DNA of 40,001 nt from Treponema sp. (GTDB taxonomy: Bacteria; Spirochaetota; Spirochaetia; Treponematales; Treponemataceae), in contig JAILBH010000055.1 in the NCBI GenBank assembly GCA_024681195.1, positions 1-40,001 on the forward strand, written 5' to 3'. Made by a program: the position numbers and the translations under genes. Below the pieces are notes generated by a model. The model was not told where the DNA came from, ran no database searches, and worked only from the letters and a program-made list of their open reading frames with translations. Below are positions 32,024-40,000 of this stretch, one piece after another. Position 1 is the first letter of the stretch; each line of letters opens with the position of its first letter.

Positions 32024-33094
32024 ATGATTGAAAATTTAAAACTTAATCCAATCACATATCTTACGTGGTCCTGGATGAAAATAAATAACGACACCATAAC
32101 TGTGAACCCAAGCTTTACCGAAAACAATGGTAAAGAAATCAAAGTTCCAGAAGGTGTAACTGTAACAACCGGCAAATCAATTAAAACTGAGCTTGCCGAA
32201 CCAAACTATTCCATTGGAGACGCTGCCGCAAAGCTTATTAGCGACAATGCAAAAGATGGAAAAATTTATACAATTAAGGGAACTCTTAAAGAGCCTTTAA
32301 TCATAAGATTAGAATCGCCGGACGGTGTAAATGAATGCACTCAGCAGATAATACACGCTCTTCCAGATTCAAAGGGAGAAGTTATTATTGTAAGTTCTTC
32401 GGCTGATAAATCTGCAGGTGGAATGACAGCCCTGCTTACAAAGGTTTATCTTGAAGAAAATGCTGATATTCAGATTTCAAAAGTTCAGCTGCTTGGTTCT
32501 GCAATGAATCAGATTGATGAAACAGCCATGGTTCAGGGACCGGATTCAAAGGCAAACTTTGTGCAGGTAGAACTTGGTGGTTCACATATTGATGAAGGCT
32601 TTCACTCTACCCTTTTAGGAAACCGTTCTGTATTTAATTCACACATGGGTTATCTTTGCCGCAATGAACAGTATCTGGATACAAACCAGACTGTTGTTCA
32701 TAAAGGAAAGAAAACCATCTGCGACATGTTTACAGATGGAACCATAAAAGACCGTTCCACAAAGGTTTATCGTGGTACAATTGACATGGTAACCGGTTGC
32801 TGCGGCTCTACTGGTAATGAAATGGAAGGCACCTTAAACCTGTCTCCAGATGCACTCGAAAAATCTGCCCCAATTATTTTGTGTGGCGAAGACGATATTG
32901 CAGCAGAGCATGGTTCAACAATCGGGAAGCTTTCTAAAGATATTCTTTTCTATTTCCAGTCCCGAGGAATTGATCAGGCACTTGCAGAAGAACTGCTTTC
33001 AAGAGCAAAAATTACTGCTGCTGCCGACAAAATTGGAAGTGAAGAGATTCAGACCCAGATAAGCGATTATCTCAAAATGATATACGGAAACTAA
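32024..33094 (+). CDS. sufD: Fe-S cluster assembly protein SufD
   Basis: 356 residues, related to SufB but shorter, with ISKVQLLG, FVQVELGGSHIDEGFHSTLLG and the terminal AAEHGSTIGKLSKDILFYFQ. This last block matches the SufB region DEC-DVGHEAKIGRISSDA in position but lacks the acceptor cysteine, as expected for SufD. It stabilises the complex and helps iron loading. A 47-base gap separates it from sufB, with a small perfect hairpin GGCCGCTGGCGGCC (31981-31994); AGAGGA lies six bases before the ATG. A strong terminator follows, so sufS is a separate transcription unit. Confidence 0.9.
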   Translation: MIENLKLNPITYLTWSWMKINNDTITVNPSFTENNGKEIKVPEGVTVTTGKSIKTELAEPNYSIGDAAAKLISDNAKDGKIYTIKGTLKEPLIIRLESPDGVNECTQQIIHALPDSKGEVIIVSSSADKSAGGMTALLTKVYLEENADIQISKVQLLGSAMNQIDETAMVQGPDSKANFVQVELGGSHIDEGFHSTLLGNRSVFNSHMGYLCRNEQYLDTNQTVVHKGKKTICDMFTDGTIKDRSTKVYRGTIDMVTGCCGSTGNEMEGTLNLSPDALEKSAPIILCGEDDIAAEHGSTIGKLSKDILFYFQSRGIDQALAEELLSRAKITAAADKIGSEEIQTQISDYLKMIYGN

Positions 33095-33108
33095 GTTTTA
33101 GTTTTATC

Positions 33109-33147
33109 AAAAAAAAACAGAAAGGAAAATCCTTTCTGTTTTTTTTT
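33109..33147. terminator. Bidirectional intrinsic terminator after sufD
   Basis: CAGAAAGGA (33118-33126) pairs with TCCTTTCTG (33130-33138) around an AAA loop, with nine A before and nine T after. It can stop sufCBD from the left and the reverse-strand gene (33150-33725) from the right. Confidence 0.92.
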
Positions 33148-33149
33148 AA

Positions 33150-33725
33150 CTAGCGTGAAACCGGAATCAACCTTGGCTTATTCTTGTTTGAAATAACATA
33201 ACCACCAATTGCAATACCAAGTCCACCACCGGCAAGAGCACCAAAAGGAAGAAGCGCAGATTTATCACCCTCTTCAAAACTAACAAGTAAGAAACCGGAG
33301 CCAATACCACAGGCAATACATCCAATAATTGTTCCTGCAAAACCAATTTTATCCAAAACAGGATTTCCTCTTTCTACATCAAACTCAAGAAAATCGCTGT
33401 CAATATTCAAAGCCTGTACAGAAGATCTACTAAAGCCTATATATTTTGAGTTTTCAATATTATCCAAAGTTACTTCGCCAGAACCTGTAGCAATAAGCTT
33501 TTTACCCAAAAAGCTTGGATATTTAGAAACATAAATCTTTGGAGTCCATGTAGGATCAAGGACATTAAATTTAATTACAACCTGATCAATTTGAACAGGA
33601 GTCTGTTCTTCCTGAACAGAAACTGGCTCTTCCTGAATAACACTCTCTTCTGAAACTGATTCCTGTGCAAAAACGCCGGCAAAAACTGTAAGAATAAAAA
33701 TTGCACATACAAATAATTTTTTCAT
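33150..33725 (-). CDS. Exported or membrane hypothetical protein in the suf cluster
   Basis: 191 residues. N-terminal signal peptide (KKLFVCAIFILTVFAGVFA, cleavage near residue 20), then an acidic Glu/Gln/Val stretch (about 21-48), a beta-rich middle with KIYVSKYPSFLGKKLIATGSGEVTL, and a C-terminal pair of hydrophobic, Gly-rich segments (KIGFAGTIIGCIACGIGSGFLLV and the LPFGALAGGGLGIAIGGYVIS stretch). This looks like a PEGA-type envelope protein with a hairpin membrane anchor, but no family is recognised. It lies on the opposite strand between sufD and sufS and shows no link to iron-sulfur assembly. It has its own promoter: TTGATA (33779-33784), 17 bases, TATAAA (33756-33761), and AGGAG before the ATG. 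Confidence 0.65.
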   Translation of the reverse strand: MKKLFVCAIFILTVFAGVFAQESVSEESVIQEEPVSVQEEQTPVQIDQVVIKFNVLDPTWTPKIYVSKYPSFLGKKLIATGSGEVTLDNIENSKYIGFSRSSVQALNIDSDFLEFDVERGNPVLDKIGFAGTIIGCIACGIGSGFLLVSFEEGDKSALLPFGALAGGGLGIAIGGYVISNKNKPRLIPVSR

Positions 33726-33801
33726 TTTTTTCTCCTTTTTTTGTAAATCAATAATTTTATATCAAATTATTTAAATGTTATCAATGTCAGATTTAAGATA
33801 A

Positions 33802-33830
33802 TTGCACAAATCCAAAAAATCATCTAAAAT
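33802..33830 (+). promoter_or_regulatory. sufS promoter
   Basis: TTGCAC (33802-33807), 17 bases, TAAAAT (33825-33830). The ATG of sufS is 39 bases further, so the leader is about 33 bases. This is an ordinary leader, unlike sufC's. It is back-to-back with the promoter of the reverse-strand gene. Confidence 0.6.
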
Positions 33831-33869
33831 AAAAAAACATTTACACATAAGTTTACTAGGTATATAAAT

Positions 33870-35114
33870 ATGGAAAATAAATATAGAAAAGATTTCCCTT
33901 TTTTTAAGGCTATTGATGAAAATGAAGCCGTAGAAAACAAGGGACTCATATATTTTGATACAGCAGCAACCGCACAGCGTCCTTTTATCGTACTTAATGC
34001 GATGACACACTTTTATGCTACAGAAAATGCCAACCCGCTGCGAGGCCTTTATTCTCTAAGCGAACGTGCAACCATGGCTTACGAAAATGCACGTCAGACA
34101 GTTGCAAATTTTATTAATACAAAACAAACCGAAGAAATAATTTTTACCCGCAATGCTTCCGAAAGCTTGAACCTGGTTGCATACAGCTGGGGACTCAACA
34201 ATCTGCACCAAGGCGACGAAATCTGTATAACAATAATGGAGCATCACTCAAACATAGTTCCATGGCAGATGGTTTGCCAGAAAACCGGTGCAAAGCTTGT
34301 ATTCCTTGAATGCGATAAGGAAACTGGTATAATCAGCGACCAGGAAATTGCTGCAAAAATCACGCCACGCACAAAGATAGTTTCTGTAGTTCACGTGAGC
34401 AACGTGCTTGGTGTTACAAATCCTGTAAAAAAAATAGGTCAGGCTGCCCACTCAGTTGGAGCAATCTTTATTGTAGACGGCGCACAATCTGCACCACATA
34501 TGAAGGTAGACGTTCAGGAATTTGACGCAGACTTTTTTGCAATGAGCGCCCACAAGCTTTGCGGTCCTATGGGAATTGGCGCCCTCTACGGAAAATATGA
34601 ACTGCTTGAAAAAATGGAGCCCTTCCTCCGTGGCGGCGAGATGATTGAATACGTTACCCGCGAAAAAGCCACCTGGGCAGAAGTTCCACACAAGTTTGAA
34701 GCCGGAACAGTAAGTGCCGGAGATGCAGTTGGAATGGCTACTGCAATCCGCTATATTAATTCAATTGGTCTGGACAATATTAAAAAACACGACGCTGCCC
34801 TTGCCTGCCGCATGATAGACGGAATGACAAAAATTCCTCACATAAACATAATCGGGCCAAAGGACGGAAATAAGCGCTGTGGAATCGTTACTTTCACAAT
34901 AGATGGTGTTCACCCGCACGATGTAGCAACCCTCTTGAGCGAAGAACATATTGCTATTCGCGCCGGCCATCACTGCGCACAACCGCTTGGCCAGTATCTT
35001 GGTCAGACCGCAACCGCACGAGCAAGTCTGTATTTTTACAACACAGAAGAAGAAGTGGACAAATTCCTCGAAAAACTGTCACATCTGAGAGAATGGTCAG
35101 GATATAAAGACTAA
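33870..35114 (+). CDS. sufS: Cysteine desulfurase SufS
   Basis: 414 residues; PLP enzyme that takes sulfur from cysteine and hands a persulfide to SufU. IYFDTAATAQRP near the N terminus, PLP-binding lysine K229 in AMSAHKLCGPMGIG, and catalytic C369 in RAGHHCAQPLGQ. The GHHCAQP loop is the group II (SufS) form. It is followed by sufU after a palindromic repeat in an 87-base gap. The start ATG at 33870 precedes the usual RKDFPFF motif. Confidence 0.95.
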   Translation: MENKYRKDFPFFKAIDENEAVENKGLIYFDTAATAQRPFIVLNAMTHFYATENANPLRGLYSLSERATMAYENARQTVANFINTKQTEEIIFTRNASESLNLVAYSWGLNNLHQGDEICITIMEHHSNIVPWQMVCQKTGAKLVFLECDKETGIISDQEIAAKITPRTKIVSVVHVSNVLGVTNPVKKIGQAAHSVGAIFIVDGAQSAPHMKVDVQEFDADFFAMSAHKLCGPMGIGALYGKYELLEKMEPFLRGGEMIEYVTREKATWAEVPHKFEAGTVSAGDAVGMATAIRYINSIGLDNIKKHDAALACRMIDGMTKIPHINIIGPKDGNKRCGIVTFTIDGVHPHDVATLLSEEHIAIRAGHHCAQPLGQYLGQTATARASLYFYNTEEEVDKFLEKLSHLREWSGYKD

Positions 35115-35123
35115 TGGTAAAGA

Positions 35124-35183
35124 GGCCCTTCGACAGGCTCAGGGACCCCGGTATGCGTGATCCCTGAGCTTGTCGAAGGGGCC
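35124..35183. repeat. Palindromic TTCGACAnGCTCA element between sufS and sufU
   Basis: Left arm 35124-35145 (GGCCCTTCGACAGGCTCAGG then GA) and right arm 35161-35183 (TCCCTGAGCTTGTCGAAGGG then GCC) pair almost perfectly, with one mismatch and one bulge, around a 15-base loop at 35146-35160. The core is shared with the copies at 20253-20273 and 27091-27116. It lies ten bases after sufS, before the sufU ribosome-binding site (AAGGA at 35191-35195), and may stabilise or attenuate the sufS-sufU mRNA. Confidence 0.9.
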
Positions 35184-35201
35184 ACAAAATAAGGAATAAA
35201 T

Positions 35202-35630
35202 ATGGACACAAAAGAACTCTACCGCGAAATACTCAACGAACACAACATAAACCCAAGCCACAAGGCAGACATGGATTCGCCAACCTTTTGTCTTGAAGGC
35301 GTAAACCCAAGCTGTGGAGACCAGATTACGCTCCAGTTAAAGGTTGATGAAAGCGGAGTAATCACAGATGCAAGCTTCACCGGAAGCGGCTGTGCAATCA
35401 GTCAGGCAAGTGTAGACATGATGGCAGATTTAGTAATCGGCAAAACAAAAGAAGAAGCCCTCGAACTTGCAGACATATTCGACCGTATGATTAAAGAAAA
35501 AGTAACAGAAGAAGATCTTGAACGTCTGGACGAAGCTGCAGCCCTTCAGGACATTTCGCATATGCCAGCCCGGGTTAAGTGTGCAATGCTGGGGTGGCGG
35601 ACAATGAAGGAAATGCTACTCTTGAAATAA
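35202..35630 (+). CDS. sufU: Fe-S scaffold/sulfur relay protein SufU
   Basis: 142 residues. Conserved ligand cysteines C38 (NPSCGD), C63 (GSGCAIS) and C127 (RVKCAML) plus Asp40. The extra stretch between C63 and C127 (EEALELADIFDRMIKEK, then DEAAALQDI) is the SufU hallmark that separates it from IscU. Zn-bound SufU accepts persulfide sulfur from SufS and passes it to SufBCD. Co-transcribed with sufS despite an 87-base gap; AAGGA lies six bases before the ATG. Its last codons also carry the -35 box of the downstream tRNA. Confidence 0.95.
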   Translation: MDTKELYREILNEHNINPSHKADMDSPTFCLEGVNPSCGDQITLQLKVDESGVITDASFTGSGCAISQASVDMMADLVIGKTKEEALELADIFDRMIKEKVTEEDLERLDEAAALQDISHMPARVKCAMLGWRTMKEMLLLK

Positions 35631-35650
35631 GCCCTTTTTTATGATATAGT
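35622..35650 (+). promoter_or_regulatory. tRNA-Arg promoter
   Basis: TTGAAA (35622-35627), 17 bases, TATAGT (35645-35650), about 12 bases before the mature tRNA 5' end, giving a short leader for RNase P. The -35 box lies over the stop codon of sufU. Confidence 0.65.
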
Positions 35651-35662
35651 ATTTTATTCCTT

Positions 35663-35736
35663 GGTGCTGTAGCTCATCTGGATAGAGCAGCTGCCTTCTA
35701 AGCAGCAGGTAGACGGTTCGAGCCCGCCCAGCATCA
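35663..35736 (+). tRNA. tRNA-Arg (anticodon TCT)
   Basis: 74-base cloverleaf: acceptor GGTGCTG/CAGCATC (one G-T pair at the second position), D stem GCTC/GAGC, anticodon stem GCTGC/GCAGC with loop CTTCTAA, so anticodon TCT reading AGA and AGG codons, T loop TTCGAGC and discriminator A. The T stem GACGG/CCGCC has one A-C mismatch. CCA is not encoded. A run of eight T follows at once and can act as terminator. The tRNA's 3' flank overlaps the stop of the convergent lipoprotein gene. Confidence 0.92.
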
Positions 35737-35743
35737 TTTTTTT

Positions 35744-36478
35744 TTAATCAGTGATTTTTATTTGTCCCAGATAGTGAATAGGACTATAGACAGGATTATA
35801 ACTTTCATCATAATTCATAAATACACTAAAAAGACAAACATAATAAGTTTTTGCAGCGTCAGGACTTGATGATAAACTCTTTGCATCATCATCACCCGAA
35901 ACCGGTTCTTTATAAAAGTCTGCTGTTGCAGAATTTCCATCTCCAATGCCAAAGAAATTAAAGGAATTTCCATTTGTACGACAAGGAACTCCTGCATAAG
36001 CACCATCAATATCTACGCGGGAATCAAAACCTTCGGCATCTTTAGTTAATCGGATAAGAACAGTATGACTTCCATTACTCAGGGTAACCGACTCCATATC
36101 GTTAGAAGCAATACCGTCAGCCTTTACCTTTAATTCTTTGTAGCCGTAATCAATCATTCTGGTTGAAGAGGTTGCTTTTTTAGTATCATCAGACAGCAAG
36201 CCTACAAGAGTATTATATTCGTTATTAAGGGTACTATTCCTGTTATAGATTTTATAATAGACATAAGTATGTCCAAGATTATTTGCATTGGAAAGTTTTT
36301 GAACAGAAAATTCAAAAGACCTGTGAAGGAAGTCAGAATCATTATTCGGAACGTTTGAATCACTTACAGGATCTGCATAAATGTCTTTTATTACATCAAG
36401 ACCGCAGGCACAAAAAAAGCATACGCAGCACAAAACTAAAAGCGAAAAACTTATTTTGCAGACGTATGCTTTCTTCAA
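35744..36478 (-). CDS. Lipoprotein, unknown function
   Basis: 244 residues. Lipoprotein signal KKAYVCKISFSLLVLCCVCFFCAC (lipid Cys about 25). The mature part is Asp/Ser/Asn-rich with several predicted beta strands: FEFSVQKLSNANNLGHTYVYYKIYN near 55-80 and TYYVCLFSVFMNYDESYNP near the C terminus. The last residues (YLGQIKITD) look like a strand. No domain recognised. The start codon is TTG at 36476-36478 without a good ribosome-binding site. It lies 17 bases after the TPR gene and is probably the last gene of that operon. Confidence 0.65.
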   Translation of the reverse strand: MKKAYVCKISFSLLVLCCVCFFCACGLDVIKDIYADPVSDSNVPNNDSDFLHRSFEFSVQKLSNANNLGHTYVYYKIYNRNSTLNNEYNTLVGLLSDDTKKATSSTRMIDYGYKELKVKADGIASNDMESVTLSNGSHTVLIRLTKDAEGFDSRVDIDGAYAGVPCRTNGNSFNFFGIGDGNSATADFYKEPVSGDDDAKSLSSSPDAAKTYYVCLFSVFMNYDESYNPVYSPIHYLGQIKITD

Positions 36479-36495
36479 TTTGTTATAAATACCTG

Positions 36496-37170
36496 TTAAA
36501 GCTTTCCTTCTGCTTCAAGAGCAATAAGTCTGCTCTTTGCAGTGTCTGCCCATTCGTTATCTGTAAACTTGTCTACAAGAGTTTTATAAACTTCTGCGGC
36601 TGCAGCATAATCACCTTTTGTATCAAGAATACGTGCATAAGAAAAATAAGCATGAGAAGCCATTCCAAACTCAGGGAATTCAGCAGCTGTTTTATAAGCC
36701 TCTGCAGCATCATCAAGCTTCTTCATTTCTTCAAGTGCAACACCTTTGTTGTAAATACAAATTGGTGCAGTATAAGACTTCTTTCCTTTGGTATAAGCTG
36801 CATCATAATAGCTTACAGTTGATTCATAATCAGCAAGGATATAAGAAAGTTCTGCAGCAAGCATATTTGCGCGAACACCGGCAATTCCGCTCTTCTTTGT
36901 ATAAGGAGCAAGGTTTTCAATGCATTCAGCAGCAAGCTTGTTTACTTCTGAATCCTCAGTATCTGCAGGTTTTTCTACCAGATCATAATAGTAAGCTTCA
37001 ATAGCAGCCAGATCCTTCTTAGCAGCAGAAGCCTTAAATACTTCTACAAAAACAAAGCCCAACACAAGAACAAGAATTACAATAAAAGAAACAATTACTC
37101 CCTTTCTGTTTTTCTCAAGAAAAGCATTAAGCTTTGAACTGGCTGTATTTTTTTCATTTTTTTCTGCCAT
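36496..37170 (-). CDS. TPR membrane protein (YfgM-like)
   Basis: 224 residues. A hydrophilic N-terminal stretch (1-23, many Lys/Asn), one transmembrane segment (about 24-45, GVIVSFIVILVLVLGFVFVEVF), then helical repeats: AELSYILADYESTVSYYDAAY, YNKGVALEEMKKLDDAAEAYKTAAE and SYARILDTKGDYAAAAEVYKTLVDKF match the TPR consensus. Topology (basic end inside) puts the TPR in the periplasm. This architecture is like YfgM/BamD-type accessory proteins that help outer-membrane or secreted-protein folding; the exact role is unknown. GAGG lies eight bases before the ATG. It lies between the degenerate sigma-54-activator-like gene and the lipoprotein gene, probably one operon. Confidence 0.8.
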   Translation of the reverse strand: MAEKNEKNTASSKLNAFLEKNRKGVIVSFIVILVLVLGFVFVEVFKASAAKKDLAAIEAYYYDLVEKPADTEDSEVNKLAAECIENLAPYTKKSGIAGVRANMLAAELSYILADYESTVSYYDAAYTKGKKSYTAPICIYNKGVALEEMKKLDDAAEAYKTAAEFPEFGMASHAYFSYARILDTKGDYAAAAEVYKTLVDKFTDNEWADTAKSRLIALEAEGKL

Positions 37171-37193
37171 TTTACTAACCTCAATTGTTATAT

Positions 37194-38126
37194 CTATTTA
37201 CGGATACCCAGTTCATCAATCAAACGAATTACATAGGTCCGTTGAATTCCAAGAATCTTAGCAGTCTTTGTCTGATTCCAGCCGTTTTCTTCAAGCACCC
37301 TTGTTACATAGGCTTTCTTAAAAACGTTGACTGCATTCTTTAAGGTTCTGTCTTCACCAAGGTTTTGAACAGTCCCCAGGACAGATTCTTCACTGCCCGT
37401 TCCAGCCTTAAGTGCCATATCCGAAGTTTTTATAAAAGGCGGTTCACCCACAATAAAAGCCCTTGTTACGGCATTCTTAAGTTCATCAATGTTACCCTGC
37501 CAGAAGTAATTGAGCATTACATCCTTTGCCTCCTGAGAAAAGCCTTCAAATGGAATTCCGGTTTTAGCCTTAAGCCTTCCAAAAAAATATCCGGCAATAG
37601 CAGGAATGTCTTCCTTACGCTGACGTAAAGGAAGCAGGTTTACAGGAACCGTGCTCATAAGATAGTACAAATCATTAGAAAACAGTCCCTGATCTATTTT
37701 ATCTTCCAGGTTTACCTGAGTAGAAAAAATAAAACGAAGGTTTTTCTTTTCTGCTCTTATTCCATTCATAAGCTCCATAAGCTTTTGCTGAAGCCCGGAA
37801 GAAAGGTTTTCTACACTACTGATAAAAATTGTTTTTCGTAAGAACTCGTACGAAGGAAGCTGAGAAACAAGTTCAAAGAATTTCTGAATCTCCTGTTCGG
37901 AATAAGCCCGGCAGTCGAGTTCAAAAAAATCTTCGGGATTGTTCTTTCCCTGAATATGAACAAGAAGTGCAAAAAGCCTCTTTCCTGTTCCCCTTTCGCC
38001 TTTTAGCAGAATACAAGAGTTATTCTTACACAGAACAAAAGAAATTTTCTTCAGTTCCTGAACATACTGGCTGTCTCCTGCAAAGGAATCCGTACTGCAA
38101 TATTCTAAATTTTTCAAAGCGCCCAC
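37194..38126 (-). CDS. Degenerate sigma-54-activator-like AAA+ regulator
   Basis: 310 residues. The AAA+ domain keeps Walker A GERGTGKR (43-50) and the downstream family block LPLRQRKEDIP (166-176), typical of enhancer-binding proteins. A Fis-type HTH forms the C terminus (about 268-306, QTKTAKILGIQRTYVIRLI). Key pieces are missing. The GAFTGA sigma-54-contact loop is absent: the segment between FELDCRAYSEQ (68-77) and the next strand is too short. Walker B reads TIFISSVE, so both acidic residues of the usual LFLDEI are Ser. There is no N-terminal receiver. ATP hydrolysis and sigma-54 contact are therefore unlikely; it may be a plain DNA-binding regulator. The start GTG is one base after AGGAAGG; TTG at 38117 is an alternative. 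Confidence 0.78.
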   Translation of the reverse strand: MGALKNLEYCSTDSFAGDSQYVQELKKISFVLCKNNSCILLKGERGTGKRLFALLVHIQGKNNPEDFFELDCRAYSEQEIQKFFELVSQLPSYEFLRKTIFISSVENLSSGLQQKLMELMNGIRAEKKNLRFIFSTQVNLEDKIDQGLFSNDLYYLMSTVPVNLLPLRQRKEDIPAIAGYFFGRLKAKTGIPFEGFSQEAKDVMLNYFWQGNIDELKNAVTRAFIVGEPPFIKTSDMALKAGTGSEESVLGTVQNLGEDRTLKNAVNVFKKAYVTRVLEENGWNQTKTAKILGIQRTYVIRLIDELGIRK

Positions 38127-38150
38127 CCTTCCTAAAACTTAGAATGAATA

Positions 38151-38186
38151 AAACGCATTGCAGTCTTGCGGACATACAATGCGTTT
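38151..38186. terminator. Hairpin after rpsA, terminator-like
   Basis: AAACGCATTG (38151-38160) pairs perfectly with CAATGCGTTT (38177-38186) around a 16-base loop. On the minus strand it follows rpsA by 35 bases and precedes TTTTATT, a weak T-tract. It may be a terminator or readthrough attenuator between rpsA and the downstream regulator operon; a TATAAT-like sequence lies nearby at 38202-38207. Confidence 0.6.
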
Positions 38187-38221
38187 ACCTTACAGAAAAA
38201 TTATAATATCAGCAAGAAATA

Positions 38222-39937
38222 TTAGTCATTTTTCTTTGTGTTCAAAAGGTCGCCCAGTGTGTATGCTCCATCTCCGTCATCATCATTGTTTGACATGTAC
38301 TGAGAAATTTCATCACGCTGCTGCTTTCTCTTGAATTCACGAACAGAAAAAGCTACTTTCTCTTTTTCGGTGTTTACATCAACTACATATACGTTGATCT
38401 TGTCACCTACTTTATATTTTGTAACAGCTTCTTCAAAAGGAACTTCCTTATCATCGCTAAGGTTAGCCTTGTTTACAAGACCTTCAATTCCGTTTGGAGC
38501 TTTTACAAAAAGACCGAATTCTGTAATAGAAGTAATTTCTCCTTCCAAAGTAGAGCCCGGTTTATATTCATTGGCAAATGCCTTCCAAGGATCATCTGTA
38601 AGCTGCTTAATACCAACCTTGATTTTGTGATCATCAGGATTGCATTCAAGAACAACAACATCAATTTCCTGTCCTACAGAAAGCTCGCTTCCAGGATGTT
38701 TAACCTTCTTAGTCCATGAAATATCATCTGCATGGAGGAAGCCGTCAATTCCGTCTTCCAGAGCAATAAAGGCACCAATATTTGTTACCTTTACAACCTT
38801 ACCCTTAACCTTAGTTCCGGCAGCGTAACGTTCTGCAATTGAATCCCATGGATTTTCCTGTGTCTGCTTAAGACCAAGAGAAACACGGCCAGCCTGAATG
38901 TCGTAGCCAAGAATCATAACCTCAACTTCGTCACCAACACCAACCATATCACCAGGCTTGTTAATCTTCTTTGTCCAAGAGAACTCAGAAATATGAACAA
39001 GACCTTCAATTCCCTTTTCAAGTTCAACAAATGCGCCAAACTCTGTAAGCTTTGTTACCTTACCCTTTACAATATCATTTACATGATATTTTTCTTCAAA
39101 GTGTACCCATGGATCTTCAGAGAAGTGCTTAAGAGAAAGATTAATTCTCTTATCCTCCGGATCAAGACGGATAACCTTAAGTTCGATTTCCTGTCCCTTC
39201 TTTACAAAATCCTTAGGACGAGCTACGTGACCCCAGCTCATATCGTTGATGTGGCGAAGACCATCAAAGCCTCCCAAATCAATAAATGCACCAAAGCTTG
39301 TAAAGCTCTTTACAGTACCTTTTACTGTATCACCAATCTGAACTGAACCAAAGAATGCATCACGTTTTTCATTGATTTCTTCTTCAAGGAACTTGCGGCG
39401 GTTAACCACAGGGTTCAACTTATTATCTGAATAAAGTCTTTCGATATAGAACTTTGATTTTGTTCCAAGTAATGACTCAGGCTTATCAACCTTTTCTGCG
39501 TCAGCCTGGCTGATTGGCAGGAATGCCATACGATCAACACCAAGATCAACTTCGTAACCGCTCTTAACAACCTTTGCAATAGTACCAGTTACCGGAGTCT
39601 TGTCCTTGTATGCCTGCTGAACTTCTTTTAAATAACGCTTTGAATCAGCCTTTTTCTTAGAAAGCACAGGACCACTAGAATTGTGTCCTGTCAACAACGC
39701 CTGAACCTTATCCCCTTCTTTCGGCAGGTCGCCTGCGAACTCCTCTGCAGGGATCAATCCCTCTGATTTGTCTCCAATGTCAACATAAACATAATCGTTA
39801 GTAATCTGAACAACTACGCCTTCTACTAACTGACCAGCCTGTGGTGCATTGAATTCTTTAAGGGACTCCTCTAATTGTGTCTGAAAGTCGCCCTTGGAGT
39901 TCTGAGCTTCTTCCTTTTCCACTTCCATTTCTTCCAT
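38222..39937 (-). CDS. rpsA: 30S ribosomal protein S1
   Basis: 571 residues, six S1 (OB-fold) domains at about 35-105, 115-185, 200-270, 285-357, 372-444 and 459-531. Domains 3 to 6 show the consensus GxFGAFIxLxxGxEGLVHISE, for example TSFGAFIDLGGFDGLRHIND and TEFGAFVELEKGIEGLVHISE. The C-terminal tail is Asp/Asn-rich. It brings mRNA to the 30S subunit, mainly those with weak ribosome-binding sites. A short acidic N-terminal extension precedes domain 1. Start ATG at 39937 with AAGG eight bases upstream. It lies 15 bases after the end of cmk and is likely co-transcribed with it. Confidence 0.96.
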   Translation of the reverse strand: MEEMEVEKEEAQNSKGDFQTQLEESLKEFNAPQAGQLVEGVVVQITNDYVYVDIGDKSEGLIPAEEFAGDLPKEGDKVQALLTGHNSSGPVLSKKKADSKRYLKEVQQAYKDKTPVTGTIAKVVKSGYEVDLGVDRMAFLPISQADAEKVDKPESLLGTKSKFYIERLYSDNKLNPVVNRRKFLEEEINEKRDAFFGSVQIGDTVKGTVKSFTSFGAFIDLGGFDGLRHINDMSWGHVARPKDFVKKGQEIELKVIRLDPEDKRINLSLKHFSEDPWVHFEEKYHVNDIVKGKVTKLTEFGAFVELEKGIEGLVHISEFSWTKKINKPGDMVGVGDEVEVMILGYDIQAGRVSLGLKQTQENPWDSIAERYAAGTKVKGKVVKVTNIGAFIALEDGIDGFLHADDISWTKKVKHPGSELSVGQEIDVVVLECNPDDHKIKVGIKQLTDDPWKAFANEYKPGSTLEGEITSITEFGLFVKAPNGIEGLVNKANLSDDKEVPFEEAVTKYKVGDKINVYVVDVNTEKEKVAFSVREFKRKQQRDEISQYMSNNDDDGDGAYTLGDLLNTKKND

Positions 39938-39952
39938 TGTATAACCTTTTGT

Positions 39953-40000
39953 TTATGAAATTTGTCTTTCTATTATCGCACAAACTTCTTCAATCGTCAA
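39953..40000 (-). CDS. cmk: Probable cytidylate kinase, C-terminal end (partial)
   Basis: The only frame that stays open from the right edge gives LTIEEVCAIIERQIS then TAA (39953-39955). L-T/S-I-E-E-V-x-x-x-I is the usual last helix of bacterial cytidylate kinase, and cmk directly before rpsA is a common order. Only 15 codons are visible, so the call rests on this short match and on position. It is a separate frame from rpsA with a stop between. Confidence 0.55.
   Translation of the reverse strand: MTIEEVCAIIERQIS

Noticed and set aside
38200-38215. TATAAT on the plus strand after rpsA
   Set aside because: No matching -35 and no gene downstream on that strand, since it would read antisense into rpsA. 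Probably AT-rich chance.
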